64,000 nt of DNA from Ehretia macrophylla (GCA_037974665.1 CM075770.1:97460850-97524849); one strand, 5' to 3'; shown: positions 35,195 through 47,713, counted from the stretch's first letter. Notes: generated from the letters alone by a model not told the origin. Made by a program: numbers and translations.

Positions 35195-35430
35195 AATGTT
35201 AAGTGCATGTTAGTTTACCGTTTTTCCAACATGAGGAGTAGAAGTAGCTCCATAAGCTCTAGCCCTATTAATCTCACTTCCTTCCAACGGAATAAAACAT
35301 TGGTCATGCCTTCCACTATCTAACATTGGCTTTGAAAGAGTATTTTGGATAGAAAGATTTGCTTCAATCCTGATAGCACTTACTCTATAGCATCCCAAAG
35401 TTTCTTCCAGTAAATCACTGAGAGGCTAAT
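35195..35430 (-). other. Unrecognised minus-strand open segment
   Basis: A minus frame reads SDLLEETLGCYRVSAIRIEANLS...DQCFIPLEGSEINRARAYGATSTPHVGKT. It has normal protein-like composition and lies just upstream, on the same strand, of the NUP1-like fragment, so it may be another exon of the same captured gene. No family was recognised. Confidence 0.3.
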
Positions 35431-36060
35431 TATTCTCATGGCCCCATTAAACAATCTGAACATTATCTATCATCAGAATTTCTTATCATGTCCAAATGCT
35501 GCAAGCAATAGTCTCCTATAAGCCAAATTTTTTCACATTTAAAATAGAAAAAATAACTTACACCCCATAAAACATTTTTCCTGTTCAACTGAGAAAGAAG
35601 AGAAAAAAATAAATAGAAGCAAAAAAAAAATGTTTTTACCTTTAACACAGTAGATACAAAGCCAAATATAGTATAAAAAAGTTTAAAGAAAAAATAGTGC
35701 AATTATATACTCAACTAAAAATCTATAATCCAAAACTCCAACCCGACATCCAAAATAATTCAACACACAATCCAAATCCAAACCCAACTCAAATAAATTC
35801 TAATTCAGATCAATTACCCACTTCACGTACTCAAAATCAACCTTTTTTCATACAATAATATCATATTAGACCTTCAAAATAACCCAAACCAAACAATCCA
35901 AATTTGAAATCCTTACACAATTATTTCAATGGAAAAAAGTGATCATACATGTAAATTAAAAAACTTTACAACAGACTAATACCCACTTCTCCTATTTACT
36001 TGCAGTACCAAAAAATTGAATATATATCCAAAGATTTTACCAAAAATCATGTCAATTGTC
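35431..36060. other. Intergenic, A/C-rich on the plus strand
   Basis: Repeated CCAAATCC/CAACCC words at 35735-35900. No gene. It may be the 3' flank of the minus-strand Ulp1 transposon gene. Confidence 0.4.
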
Positions 36061-37980
36061 AATCACCCTTCTACTTTAACATATTTCTTGGATTTTCATA
36101 GTTGCAAGGATGTCGCCAAAGTATTAGCGCCAATCGCTCTCGTTCTTTTTCTCATTCAAGTGTCGTCAATGAACACACACTTTTATACGACTCCATAAGC
36201 AAGCAAACATACAATCTACAATCCCAACCATTGTCTTGTCGTGGGATCCATGAAGGCCGTTCACATTAGAATGTGGTTATATTTGGCATCCTGTTATATG
36301 TAGGCCCGTACAACTCAATGAACATTTTGTCCATATAGATAATCTGAAATTTAAAAGTAACAAAAAGAAAATCAACACCACAATGTACAGTAAGTAGTAT
36401 AATAGAAAATAACTTAAGGCAAAAAAATTTACCACACGTCCAACATCATAATCAATCGATCTTTCAGTGATACGTTTGCTAAATGTATCACATGTCTTGA
36501 TGGATTTATTGAGAAAGTCAATGACACACAAATACCAATGATTTTGCCCATGATTAATTGATATGTAAATCTACAAGAACACATACACATCACAGTAACA
36601 TAATGAGTAGCTAACCACTTGGTAAAGACATCTTAAAAATCAAAAGATGGAATAAAAATAAAAACAAGAATTACCTCCTGGAAATCAGATAATGATCCTG
36701 CGAATTTATTGTCAAAAAAATTACTTTTCATTTTTTGGCAAGTGGGCTGATTTTTACACAATATATGTTGCTACAACCAATAACATCTCACCATTAATTA
36801 AGTTAGTTTATAGTATTATAAGAAAATTTACTATAACCTTCAAATAAAGCTCATATACTGAGACGACTGTAGGCAAATACCACTTTGGTAGTTTATAATC
36901 CTTCAAACGTGCATTGTATGTCAAATACAATCCCACCGTGTCAATAATTTGAAAAAAAAATTTAAATGATTAATTATGCATAAAATGTCAATAAATATGG
37001 CTCCTAAATGTAAAGACATTAATGAAAAGTATATAATATGTCTCATAAAACACCCACACTTCCAGTTAAGAACTTCATCGGTTCAAGGCCACGAATTTGC
37101 CAACTTGTAAGGTGCCCCATTTTGTCGCTTACAATAACTTCCCTATGACATTGTAGAAAACATCATATCATTGCATTTGCTGAAATATGCAAATCACCCC
37201 TTAATATATAAAAATGTTTTAGTGTATAGAACTTACTCAGGAGGCAGAGTCGATGAAAATAAAAATGACGACAACTTTTTATCGTCTTCCATATAATCAA
37301 ACGCAACATGAAACAACAACTTCATAGGTTTTAGTGGTTCAGTACTTCCTTCTGTCTTACTACCTACCTCAATAAAAGTAATATTAACATTCTCAGTATC
37401 TTTTAACTTGGAATCATTGTTGATTCGAAACAAACACTTACGAATGAGAAGGTTCGACTGACTTGCCGCATTACCGATGTTAAAAGGAGAATTGCACGAG
37501 GCATATTCCTGACATTGAACAGGTTGCTTGTTGGGCAATACCAATTCATGTTCAGTCCCATAACCTTGTTGAAAGTTATGAGCATCATCGCCAATAGTTG
37601 TTTCATTAATTTCTCCATCTTCAATAACTTCATACGTTTTTTCACTATTATCTTTGTCAGCTTTAAAACACCAAATCACCCCCTAAATTACCAGCCTTGT
37701 CAACTATATCATCATTACCATCATTACAATCATTACCCTAATTACAATCATCACCATCATCAGCACTATTACCATTATCACCATTATCATCACTATCACC
37801 ATCATCGCCATCATCACCATAATCACCATCATCCTAGCCAATATCATCATTCGTACCATCCTCATCATCCAAATCATCACTGTCACCCTCATCCTCACCA
37901 TCATTACCATCATTCTCTACAACAATTGCTCTTAACAAAATAAGTTCAATGTTTTCAACCTTACTAAAAAAAAGCTTTAA
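36061..37980 (-). pseudogene. Ulp1-type (C48) peptidase, C-terminal part of a transposon gene
   Basis: On the minus strand the triad motifs are visible: HWYLCVIDF with catalytic His at 36540-36538, an Asp in KTCDTFSKR at 36489-36487 (17 residues on), and RQDNGWDCRLYVCLLME with Gln at 36238-36236 and Cys at 36220-36218. Between Asp and Gln the frame is interrupted, probably by an intron. Upstream lie DKMGHLTSWQIRGLEP (about 37080-37125), a 148-codon segment (37679-37233) and an acidic tract. A Ulp1 peptidase cleaves SUMO from proteins. Such domains occur in plant MULE (Kaonashi-type) and CACTA elements. It continues the gene whose 5' half is at 40367-41732, beyond a solo LTR. Confidence 0.7.
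37695..37920 (-). repeat. Triplet-like repeat coding for an Asp/Gly acidic tract
   Basis: The plus strand is an imperfect (ATCACC/ATC)n repeat. Read on the minus strand, in frame with the Ulp1 gene, it gives NDGNDGEDEGDSDDLDDEDG and further DDGDDG blocks. The plus-strand His-rich frame at 37515-37943 is its shadow. Two stops interrupt the acidic frame. Confidence 0.75.
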
Positions 37981-38344
37981 ACATATTCTTAATTTCTTTC
38001 ACCTCTTCTGACAACCCATCAACCTTGTTCTCAACTAATAACAACCTATTTTCTATACCAACTTCTGTGTCACCACTCTCATTGTGAGACCCTGAAATTT
38101 GTCTTATGTGCAATTACATGTTTTATCTGTTTAAATGCTATTAGAATTAATATGTATGTGTTTATATATGATATTAAGTGATCTTAGATTAATTGTACAT
38201 TTAAAAGACATTTGCAAAACAAATAACATGACTTTTTATCTTATTTTACAAAATTGAGCATCATACCTTAATTGTATGTATAGGTAAGCTTATATATAAT
38301 GTTGTCCCCAAAATATAGTCTACTAAATATATATTATATGTTAG

Positions 38345-38381
<37 letters not shown>
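38345..38381. repeat. (AT)n microsatellite in the solo LTR
   Basis: About 18 AT units. Confidence 0.95.
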
Positions 38382-38384
<3 letters not shown>

Positions 38385-39788
38385 ATTTGTAGGCAAAAAA
38401 CAACATAAAAATACTAAGTTTGACAACTTTGACTTATGCTTATTTTGTTGACTTTGCTTATATATATGCATCATACATACAATATTCACAAACAAAGCTC
38501 AAAACACCATCTTTTCTCACCCAGTTGGCCGTGTGCTTCCAAGGAGAAGAAGAAAACATTTTGCTTAGGTTTTCAAAGTAATTTTCACATAGAAACTTCA
38601 TTTCAAAGCCAAACTACTTCATTCAAAGCTTGTATTTTCTTGTTGCGAACCTATTCTACCTATTCCTATCATTGCTTTGGATCAAAGGTGAGGTAAAAAC
38701 TATATCATTTTTTAAAAGTTTTTGTCAAATTTTTGTTGATGCATTTATAGTTGTTGTTTTGTTAAATTGCCTTAAGATTATTGCTAGATAGGTGATATAG
38801 ACCAACTTAGTGTAATTATAGCCAATTTAAACGGTAGCAACATGTATTTTTATTTTTCATGTATTAAATTGATAATTTGGCTTATATTTTGAATAATTGT
38901 AGTTGCAGTAGTTGTTTTCATGTTGTAGATGCTTCTATAGACTTGTTAATTATTGTGTAGTAATGTTGAATTCCATGGTGAAAGTAAATTTTTTTAGCCT
39001 TGGTAGATTGCCATTTTTGTACTTGTTGGGCTTGTTTTGGATGGCTTTTGGTTGGTTTCTGAGGGGGTTTATGTAGTTGCTTGAGTGGTTAGGTGGTAGG
39101 AGAAGGTTCGAGGGTTGTTTGATTGCTAGATTGTAAGTTATGTTGTTTAGAAGTTTTGGTAGTCTTTCTTTGAAATGGCTAAGTGTTGTCTTTAATTGTT
39201 TGGTGGTGTTTGTGTGGTTGATACTTAGGTTGGTGTTGAGTAGGCTCAGGTTTGAATGCATGTTGAAGTGTGTGTTGAGTTGGGTGGCTTACTTTGTCAT
39301 CTAACTTGGGTGTCTTAGTTGTTTAGTTAATGTTCAGTTGATTGAAGTGTTGTTGAATTGGTTTTTGATTGTTGATGTACCGGAAGACAACCTACTTTGT
39401 TGTACTCTAGAAATATTGAGTGTTAAGTGTTAACTATTGTGAGTCATGATAGTGTGTGTCACTTCTCGGGCAATATCCCACTTCTCGGGCGATATCGGGC
39501 TTGTCGGGTTGCATTGACACAACTATCATGTGCTATCCCCTATCTCGTGTGGTCGGAGAATGATCATGGAGTGTGGGTCTAGGTTGAGGTACTTCCGGAA
39601 TGTATCAGTGGGCGTTATAAGGAGTTGGTTGAGATCGTGATGGCGTATGAAGGTACATCAACTAGTGTGTCATTTCCTTATTGCTTGGTTACTTGTGTTG
39701 CTTTAATTGTGTTGCTGTTGATGTTATAGGGTTCATTGCTCCTAGGATGTTTTCCAAATGAAAGTGCTTCCAAAACTTCCTATTGAAC

Positions 39789-39842
39789 CCTCGCTGAGCT
39801 TTGTTATATATAAGCTCACCTTCTTTGCTAACCTTTCAGGTG
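39789..39842 (+). promoter_or_regulatory. LTR stem-loop and splice-acceptor-like module (solo LTR)
   Basis: GAGCTT (39796-39801) pairs with AAGCTC (39812-39817). CTCACC, a pyrimidine-rich stretch and TTTCAGGTG (39834-39842) follow. The stem sequence differs from LTR A, but pairing is kept. Confidence 0.5.
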
Positions 39843-40366
39843 TAACTAAGTAGGATCCTGGGTACGTTCTTTAGGAAGCTGAGAATGAACCGTTTGTAGA
39901 TGAGTCCAATATGCCAGAGTTTTATCCTTGATGTCTATGCTGAAGTGCTCATTATGTTGTCTTGAATGATGAAACATGTTGTATTGTATTAACCTTTGAA
40001 GTTTGTATTGTATAACTCAATTTAAAGATAGTGATTGTATAATGTTAGTTTAGTAGTCTTTCTTTAGGAATATGATTAGGTTGCTAAACTAGCCTTTTAT
40101 CTATTTTGCATATGTATAGTATAACTTGATGTATGTTGTTGAGACAGAGGCATTATGTTTGTTGTTTAAATGTTGGTTGATTGGTTTATGAAGTTGTGGA
40201 TGTGTTGTTTGATGTTGAAGTTGTTGTTGGAGTTATGGTTGGTTGTGAAGTGTTTATAAAGAACTGATTTAGAGTTCTGTTGTCCATATTACAGACGTTA
40301 GAATGCCAAAATTCCGCCGCGTCGTGACTGATCATAAGTGGAGTCGTGTTGGGGCGTGACACTCAC

Positions 40367-41732
40367 CCGTTTCACAAACTAGAGAAATTGATTGCTCACA
40401 CTCATAGCCGTCTTACCTTCCATATTGCTTTAACCTTGCATTTACATTTTTGTTAGTCCAAAAAGCAATACAAGGGCGGAGATTATGGGGAGAGTGTCTC
40501 TTATGAGCAAGATTGAATTTTTCGAAAAAGAAAATCTGCATAAAAAAAACAAGTTAATAAAAGTAAGTACTTAAATTTAGTACTTACTTAAATACAATTC
40601 AAACTCATGAGACAGTATAATTCTCTTACCACCAAAAGAAATAGACAACAACCAACGTAATTTTGTTCCAAATGTCTTGAACACTGAATTTCATTTTCCA
40701 ATGAATCCAACACAAATTTTGACCAATTGAATTGTAAATTTGCATCAACATTTTTCAACGCGTGCAACATCTCATTTTTCATTGCGAAATTAGTTATCGG
40801 GCATAACAAATATCCTAAAACAAATATACAGTACATTGCTTTAAATTCTGGCCCTGCACCCTTACATTCCATAATCTTACTACTCAACTTGCCCAATAAT
40901 ATAAAAGATTTAAACACCTGAAACATTTTACATAATTTATCAATCTCATTGTCCAGACCCTTGCAAACTACAGGTTGTTCTTCACTGGGTAAACCAAAGA
41001 TCTTCCCTACATCGACGCTAGTTAACTTTACTTCATGCCCGTGGATCTTTAAGGTACTTGACCCAGGATTAAAATTTTCCACTATCCACCTACATAACGG
41101 ATGCTTCAAAATGGTGCATTTGAGTTACAACAAGCCCCAAAATCCAATACTTTCAACAACAATTTTTTGTTCCTCAGATAGACTATTGTTTAATTCAACA
41201 ATCTTGACCAATGATAGTTGGGTTGGTAAAATATCCTACAACACTAGATTATAAAGAACGACATAAATTACAAATCATCTTTAATGGAAAAAAACCTTAC
41301 GTTGTGATTAATTTTGGATTACCTTTTTGTCATTATCCATGTGTTGCTGTTGCTTCCTTTTTTTTGGGTAGTCATCTGAGCTTTTCTTACCTATATTTTC
41401 ATATTGAACTCTCTGGTCTGGCTTAAGCTCATGCCATTCCTGACCAATTGTTCTCCTTACTTTTTCATTTATCTCCAATGTTGGTATTTCTTCTTTCAGT
41501 TCCTTGTATTGCTTCTTCCTACAAAATAATAACAAATCTCAATTAACATTCGTTAACATAGTTCATAAGTAATGTAAACGACATACAACACTTACATATG
41601 GAATCCAAAAGAATTTGTTGGCCTCTTTACTATCTTCGAACTAGGTTGAGCTGCTATCTTTCTCTTCTTCTTCAAAGAAGATGAACAAGGACCCGTCTCT
41701 CCTAAAGATGAACTTCTTTTTGTTGTCACCAT
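40367..41732 (-). pseudogene. HMG-box plus plant-mobile-domain-like transposon gene, 5' half
   Basis: The ATG is at 41732. Exon 1 (41732-41596) has a basic KKKRK stretch, then KRPTNSFGFHM. Exon 2 (41518-41323) has KKQYKELKEEIP, NEKVRRTIGQEWHELKPDQRVQYE and a basic end. Together they look like an HMG box. Exon 3 (41235-40588) reads DILPTQLSLVKIVELNNSLS, then SIGFWGLL, a TAA at 41127-41125, LKHPLCRWIVENFNP, VDVGKIFGLPSEEQ, YLLCPITNFAMKNEMLHALKNVDANLQFNWSKFVLD and YVGCCLFLL. This resembles the plant-mobile/ULP1-associated region of transposon proteins. The splice sites GT/AG fit in phase. After the solo LTR the gene continues with a coiled coil (ENRLLLVENKVDGLSEEVKEI), an acidic tract and Ulp1. 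A frameshift in a T8 run near 37970 also breaks it. Confidence 0.65.
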
Positions 41733-43763
41733 TGTTGCTAAATCATAATACTTTTTATGTTAGATTACATATATCAAGTTCGAAACAACAAATATAGGAT
41801 GCACATGTACCAATTTTCATATGTCAACTAAAGATATTGTCTTGAAAGAGTTTTAAATTTTTTTCTTAGTGGCATTCTTTCCAGAACTAAATAAATTCAA
41901 GACACATAAATGGTGTAAATGATGAGCTACAAAACAAGAATAAAATATACACATATCTCCCAAACACAGATATATGTACTGAGAGACTTAAGCTTTCAAA
42001 TCGAGAGTGAGGTGTAGATAACATGTAATCTAATAGACAAGACCCTGTTTGATTACTGCGTAGACCTTCACCTTCATCACTGAATCTCTCGTCCAACTTA
42101 TCCTATTTCGAATATGTAATGTTAAAATTTCATCACTAATAATGGTTTGAGAGAAGGCCACACCTTCAGGCATCACAATGAGTTACTTAAAGAGGCTAAC
42201 ATTCTACCCAGCCTCTGGCTATACAACTCATTACACATTACCTTTACTTCCCATGCATTATCATTCCATTTGTGAAATCAAAACCATACCCATCAACCAC
42301 CACGTTCTCATAATCAATCAGAGAAAAGGGTCATAAATTGAGTTATTCAAACACGTGCTAGCAGAAGAACATGCAGAAATGAAGTTGAGAAGTTGGCGGT
42401 TATGATTTTTAGCATGATTGCAACTTAACTTTAGCAAAATCTCCACTGAACATATAAACTACTCCATGTATGAATGGGAGCGGAAAACTAAGAGCTTTTG
42501 TTCTTTTCATACTTGCTTTCGTTCATTCACACTTTCAGTTGCATTAAAATCAAGCTTCCATGTTTTGGGTAGATTTTATAAGAACTTACAATTTGGGCTA
42601 CAAGCCTACAAAATCCATAGTATCTTCAAAAGATTTTATAAGAAGTAATGGGATTATGGATACCTCAATTATTATCCTAAAGAAGTAATAACAAGCAAGC
42701 TAGATGAAAATTCATATGCAAGACCAAGTAGCCACATATGAATTATATCCTATTTGACAACGTTAGACACCTTCAGGGTACAATCAGTTTCAATGAGAGA
42801 CATGGGGAACATAAATGACTCCAATTCCAAGTACAAAGCCTTCGACGACTGCTTCTCCTTTGGGAGCAACAACTCCAATCCATAGCCCAACTTTCTTTAT
42901 CCCATCAACTCATCGAAGAGGAGACACATCACCTAAACTGACTGATCACTTCATTGATAATGCATCTCAACGTTTAACAAAAAGCGCGTCTTATGAAGAG
43001 AACATGCATGAACCATTCTTTCTTTCCTTTAATATAAATAAAATAAAATAAAAAACTTACATGTGATGGAGATGATAGAGAGTAGATGAGAGACTAAGAT
43101 GATAATGAGAGAAAAAAACTCTGGTAGATGAAAGACAGATAAGAGGCGAAGATAAAGTTGAAGGACGAAGATGATGATGGCAAAGATGAAGATGAAAAAA
43201 AAAACTTACCAGTGATGGAGATAGCGGTGGTAATGACAGAGATCAGATCAGAGACGAAGATCAGCGAACAAAACCCTGGCAGATGAGAGAAGATGATAGA
43301 CGTTTTTTTTATCATTGATGGCAAAGATGAGCAGTTAAGAAAAAACCTTGGAAGATGATGGCTTTGGTCATTGGACCGAAAGGAAACAAGTTTAAAAAAG
43401 GGTGTAGCAAAGTTTGATTGGACCGTAGCTAAGACAAGAAAACAAAGAGAATGGTGATGATGATGTGTTTTCGGTGGTTTATATCATATATATATATATA
43501 TAAAGTCTTTAGCTTTACCAAGTTTACAATAAAAGAAACAGAAAGCATTTGGTTCATTCTTCTTTCATATTTCGCACCGTTCTTCATTTCCTCATTGATG
43601 ACAACCACAAGGCATTTAATGTAAACAAGAAAAAAAAGTAAAGCAAGCAAACCCGTAGCCTAGAACAAGGAAAAAAGAAGGTAGGAAGCAGGTGGTGAGC
43701 TCGGGTGATGCGTAGACCGTAGGATAGTGGGCTTGAGGTTTCTACTTACGAGTTCTTCCTAGC
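41733..43763. other. Upstream flank of the Ulp1 gene; purine-rich repeats, no gene
   Basis: 43040-43360 is a purine-rich region with repeated GATGGAGATGATAGAG/GACGAAGAT/AAACCCTGGCAGATG words in about three diverged copies, possibly leader DNA of the minus-strand gene. A 78-codon frame at 42815-43051 (T/P/S-rich) has no known domain. A TATA-like (AT)n tract lies at 43486-43502. Confidence 0.4.
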
Positions 43764-44465
43764 TGGTGAGGGAATTTTCTGAAACCTGTTTTTAAAATTC
43801 ATATTAATGTTTATTATAAATTACACTATTATTATTATTATTGCTAATTCTTGTTAGTTGGACTATGAGTTAGTAACTTGATTTTAGCTAATTTATTCTA
43901 TAGTTTTATATCACTGAGCTTATACTTTGTTTGCCGATTTTAATTGTTAGAAATGCTATATATAAGTGTTGTCAATTAAATTCCACTAACGTTTGATGCC
44001 TAACGTGTTTATATGTCGTAAATGCCTGAGGGACAACCTACTTTGTTGTCTTCTATAAAATGAAGTGAATGTGAATATGATTATGTGAATATGCAATGCG
44101 ATGTGAAGTGAGTAGATTGCAACCACTAAACAGATGTAGTAGGTTCGTGTCGCCCTAAGCGGCATAGGGCTTGCCAAGAGATGGCACGACTACTGATGTT
44201 CTATTCCTTACCCGTATGAAGGGAGAGTTTCATAGGGTTTAGGTCGTAGGTTGGTGTATATCCGGATTACATCTGGTGCCTGAGTAGGGTTCGTGATCGG
44301 TGCCCAGGGAAATCGACAGCAACAAAACGAGTATATCCTTACTATATGTTTATTTACATTACAGTTCTTGCTTCATTTATAACTGCTGTTCATGAAGGTG
44401 CATGGCATGGTTCAAAGACATTTTCAAAGCTAAAAATGATTTCCAACTATTCTTGCATTTCCTCC

Positions 44466-44520
44466 CTTACTAAGCTATGTGTTGGTTAGCTCATTCCCTT
44501 TTATCCACCTTTCAGGTGAG
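44466..44520 (+). promoter_or_regulatory. LTR stem-loop and splice-acceptor-like module (LTR C)
   Basis: AGCTA (44473-44477) pairs with TAGCT (44487-44491). CTCAT, a pyrimidine tract CCCTTTTATCCACC and TTTCAGGTGAG (44510-44520) follow. The basal pair seen in the other families is an A/C mismatch here. Confidence 0.45.
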
Positions 44521-44545
44521 CAGGACGTGGTTTATGTAGAGTACG

Positions 44546-47136
44546 TGTAACACCCCGATCCTTCTTGAGACCGGGAGTTCTAACAATCAATCTAAACACA
44601 ACCCAAACCAAAATCCGGGCATAATTTTCAGGGAAAACGGACGGAGTTTCCCCTGTTTCTAGGCGAAATGTAAAACCTGCGACAGCATATAAGTAGACCA
44701 ATACCATGTCCAAACATTCAAGCAACCTCAAGGCCATCCGACCCTTGGTTCACAACAATCAAATCACAAGTAAATATACATTCAAGCTTAGCAATTAAAC
44801 TACACCAACCTATTTCATAAGCTAGACTATCATACCTTTCTATCTCTTTTCCTTTGTCATTACAAATATACATTAACTAAATACATAATCTAGTGAAACT
44901 TAAATTACATCCCCTTTAACATTAAATACATATAATACATATACAACTTTACAACTTTGACCACTCAAGTCACATAGGCACGCAGGACAACTCTTCAAAC
45001 ACGGACTTTCACGAAATCACGAACTTTCTAGCTAACATGACATTTTCTGAAATGTGGTGGTGAGGAGTGAGTATACATAACACGTATACTCAGTGATGGC
45101 GAGACAGATATCGAATTGGAGAGAAAGAAAGTCGTGCAATGCAAATAAGACAGTTAAGCAATATAACTGATAAATAAGCAATCAAAACAAACAATCAATA
45201 CAATAAGCAATTACTGAAAGCATTAACACAACCATTCAAAGCTATACCACACTTTGAAGGCTATGGTTCACTCATACGAGCAATGTACCAATACATGAGC
45301 GATACACTAATCTCGAGCTTGATGTTGACAACGATGACAATAAGCGCGCATCCACCTTATAACACCAGTTTGGAATACCCCGGAAGTATCCATCAATTCT
45401 ACGACCCAAATCTCCCTGGGAGGCAACCCAAGCGAGAAAGGGAATAGCAGCGGAGCTAGAGCAACCAACACTGGCAACCCGAGGCTACCCAGAGAGGCCC
45501 ATCACTCACGCACGAGACACTATGCAATGCAAGACTCGATACAAGGCAATAAACGAGCGATAGCACAACAATACAAAATAGTGACAACGAACGAGATAGC
45601 AAGCAATCACAATCAATACTAGCATTCAACTAACTTTTCAAGCATAACAAGCAATAATAAGCCACAATAACACCAATTAGACAAGTATATCAAGCAACCC
45701 TAAGCATTCTACAGGCATAATATATAGATAACAAGCAAAATCGCAAATCGGCCCCAACTATCAAAACACTACCATTTCCAAACGAGCCACGAGTTCTGGA
45801 AACCGACTTCGCCAATCCTCCTAGGTCACCATAAGGCACGACTAAGGACCCCGAAACCCTACTTTACCCTAGAATTCGCGCAAAGCCTCGATTTCCCTCT
45901 TTGCTCGTTTGAACTCCAACTATACTAACCAAACATCCAAACAACGCCATAATCGCACCAAAAGTACTTCCATGGCCTCCTGAAACAATGCCATCATGCA
46001 AAATGAGAAAACACTAAACTCGACCTAAACGACCCCGACTTTCACTAAGCCGTTTTTTATGTTTTTTCCATTACGCAACCTAAACAAATCATACATTTAG
46101 ACATTATAGCATACCTAGCACCTTTTCACATCAACAGACAGCATAACAGCGCAACTTTATCATTTCAAGGGTTTACTATTTATTATACAATTTATATTTC
46201 AATTTTTCAATTTTCAACCGCATAAAATGTTAAAAAACTATAAATACATGTTCTACAATCAACAAGGAACATTCTTGAAGCCTCAAATCAATTAAAACAA
46301 CAATATACAGGTAAAATTCAAAGATCAAAGTTAATACACAAAATATTCAAATGCGCAAATAACGATGAAACCATCACCTTAGACGCTCCTAGACGCTAGG
46401 AAAACCTCGTAGGATGCCTAGGAAACTACCCTATGCAAGCCCTCGCGAAGAATCAAAGATTTGGCTTGAAATCTTTTTTTTTCTTCTCTTACAAATTTCG
46501 GGCCTTTCATATTCTGTTCAGCCCTCTTTTTTTTGTGCTATTGTGTGCTTTAATAAGATGACAACTTGGTCAAAGCTCAAACCCCTTGGTCAACTAACTT
46601 AAATTTGGTCAAATTGGCCTATTTTTGTGCATTTTTAAGCTAAAACAACTAAGGACATGTTAATTCTAGCTAACAATAATTAAAATATGAAATTTAAGAC
46701 ACCAAACACTAGTTTTCACTATTTGCTGAGGACTCGAAATTATTTCCTAATTATCTCTCTCGATATGCTATGCACTTTGCGTCAATAGAAGAATAACAAT
46801 TAAATATCAAAGAATCTAAGAAATATATCATTTTTTGAAAAGCATCACAGTTTAAAATTTACTCCGACTCGGAGCTACTTTTCATTTAAGTGAAATCCGA
46901 GCATTTAAGTGCAAGAAAAATAAAACCGATTGACACAAATATGAAAAGTAGTTGATATTCCGTTAATATGATTAGCTCAGGTATTATTCTAGTTACTTCT
47001 AAAAGAAATATGAAAGTAAAGCTACAAATAAGTTTTTAACTAAAAATAAACACAAATTCAATGCCAACATTTAAGATGTCACTTAGTTAAATGCAATTAA
47101 ATGCCATTAAATGCATGCCGGGTTCGGGTTATCACA
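44546..47136 (-). mobile_element. Solo LTR B (2.59 kb), same family as LTR A
   Basis: On the minus strand it runs from TGTGATAACCCGAACCC to CGGGGTGTTACA. The 5-bp target duplication gtacg is perfect (44541-44545 and 47137-47141). It lies inside LTR C, so it is the younger of the two. Its stem-loop strands (45069-45076 and 45084-45091) and the boxes of LTR A are all present in reverse order. Recombination between two LTRs of a full element would leave this structure. It is about 240 bp shorter than LTR A. Confidence 0.9.
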
Positions 47137-47713
47137 GTACGTTCCCCTTGTTGTTGAGGATAAGCCTGAGGCTTAGTTGATTGCTTACTTGATGCCTATG
47201 CTACTTGGATCTAGCTAATGTAGATGTTCAGTACATGTGTTTACTTTAAGTCTTTACTTTAATAGTTGTAGTTTAAAATGTATGCCATGAGTCTTTTTTG
47301 TTGTTTAGATGGCTAGACTCATGTAAACTAGTCTGAATCTTGTACCTAGTCTTACTGATCTGCCTTGGAGGGCAGTACTAGCTTATATATATATGTATGT
47401 TGGTGTGACGGAGGCTTATGCAGTATCTGGTATTATTTGGCTTGAGTTTTTGTGGAGTTGTTTTGGTTGGGAATGTCTAGTTTTGTTTAAACTGCTTATA
47501 TACAGGTTGTTTATTCGGGCTAGTGTCCACTTATAGTCGTTATAATGCTGAAATTCCATTGCGTTTTGACTTGGATTCTAGGAGGGGTCGAGTTGGGGCG
47601 TGACATGTTCCACACCAAGTGATACAACCTCAAAATCAACTTGTGCTCGTGCTTCAGGTTGGGTTCCATCATTAGCTTGTCTTGCATCTTGAAGCTAGGC
47701 TTTAGAATTATTA

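Larger units (their letters stand above)
38083..40361 (+). mobile_element. Solo LTR (2.28 kb) inserted in the Ulp1 transposon gene
   Basis: It starts TGTGAGACCCTGAAATTTG and ends TCGTGTTGGGGCGTGACA. The flanks ctcat (38078-38082) and ctcac (40362-40366) differ at one base. There is no PBS or polypurine tract beside it, so it is a solo LTR. It contains an (AT)n tract (38345-38381), a box at 39382 (CAACCTACTTTGTTGT), a GGGTCTAG box (39573) and the stem-loop/TTTCAG module (39796-39839). On the minus strand the flanking frames join without a gap, so it landed inside an exon. Confidence 0.85.
43764..47606 (+). mobile_element. LTR C, split by solo LTR B
   Basis: Right part 47137-47606 ends GGTCGAGTTGGGGCGTGACA. 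Left part up to 44545 carries CAACCTACTTTGTTGTC at 44033, a GGTCGTAG...TATCCGGA box (44243) and the stem-loop module (44472-44517). The left boundary is not certain: 43764 is the earliest clear similarity and the LTR may reach further left. No PBS follows 47606 and no target duplication was found. Without LTR B it would be about 1.25 kb. Confidence 0.6.

Noticed and set aside
37515..37943. His/Tyr-rich 142-codon plus-strand frame
   Set aside because: It is the antisense shadow of an ATC repeat that encodes an acidic tract on the minus strand.
42815..43051. 78-codon T/P/S-rich plus-strand frame
   Set aside because: No domain. It ends in the purine-rich flank of the minus-strand transposon gene.
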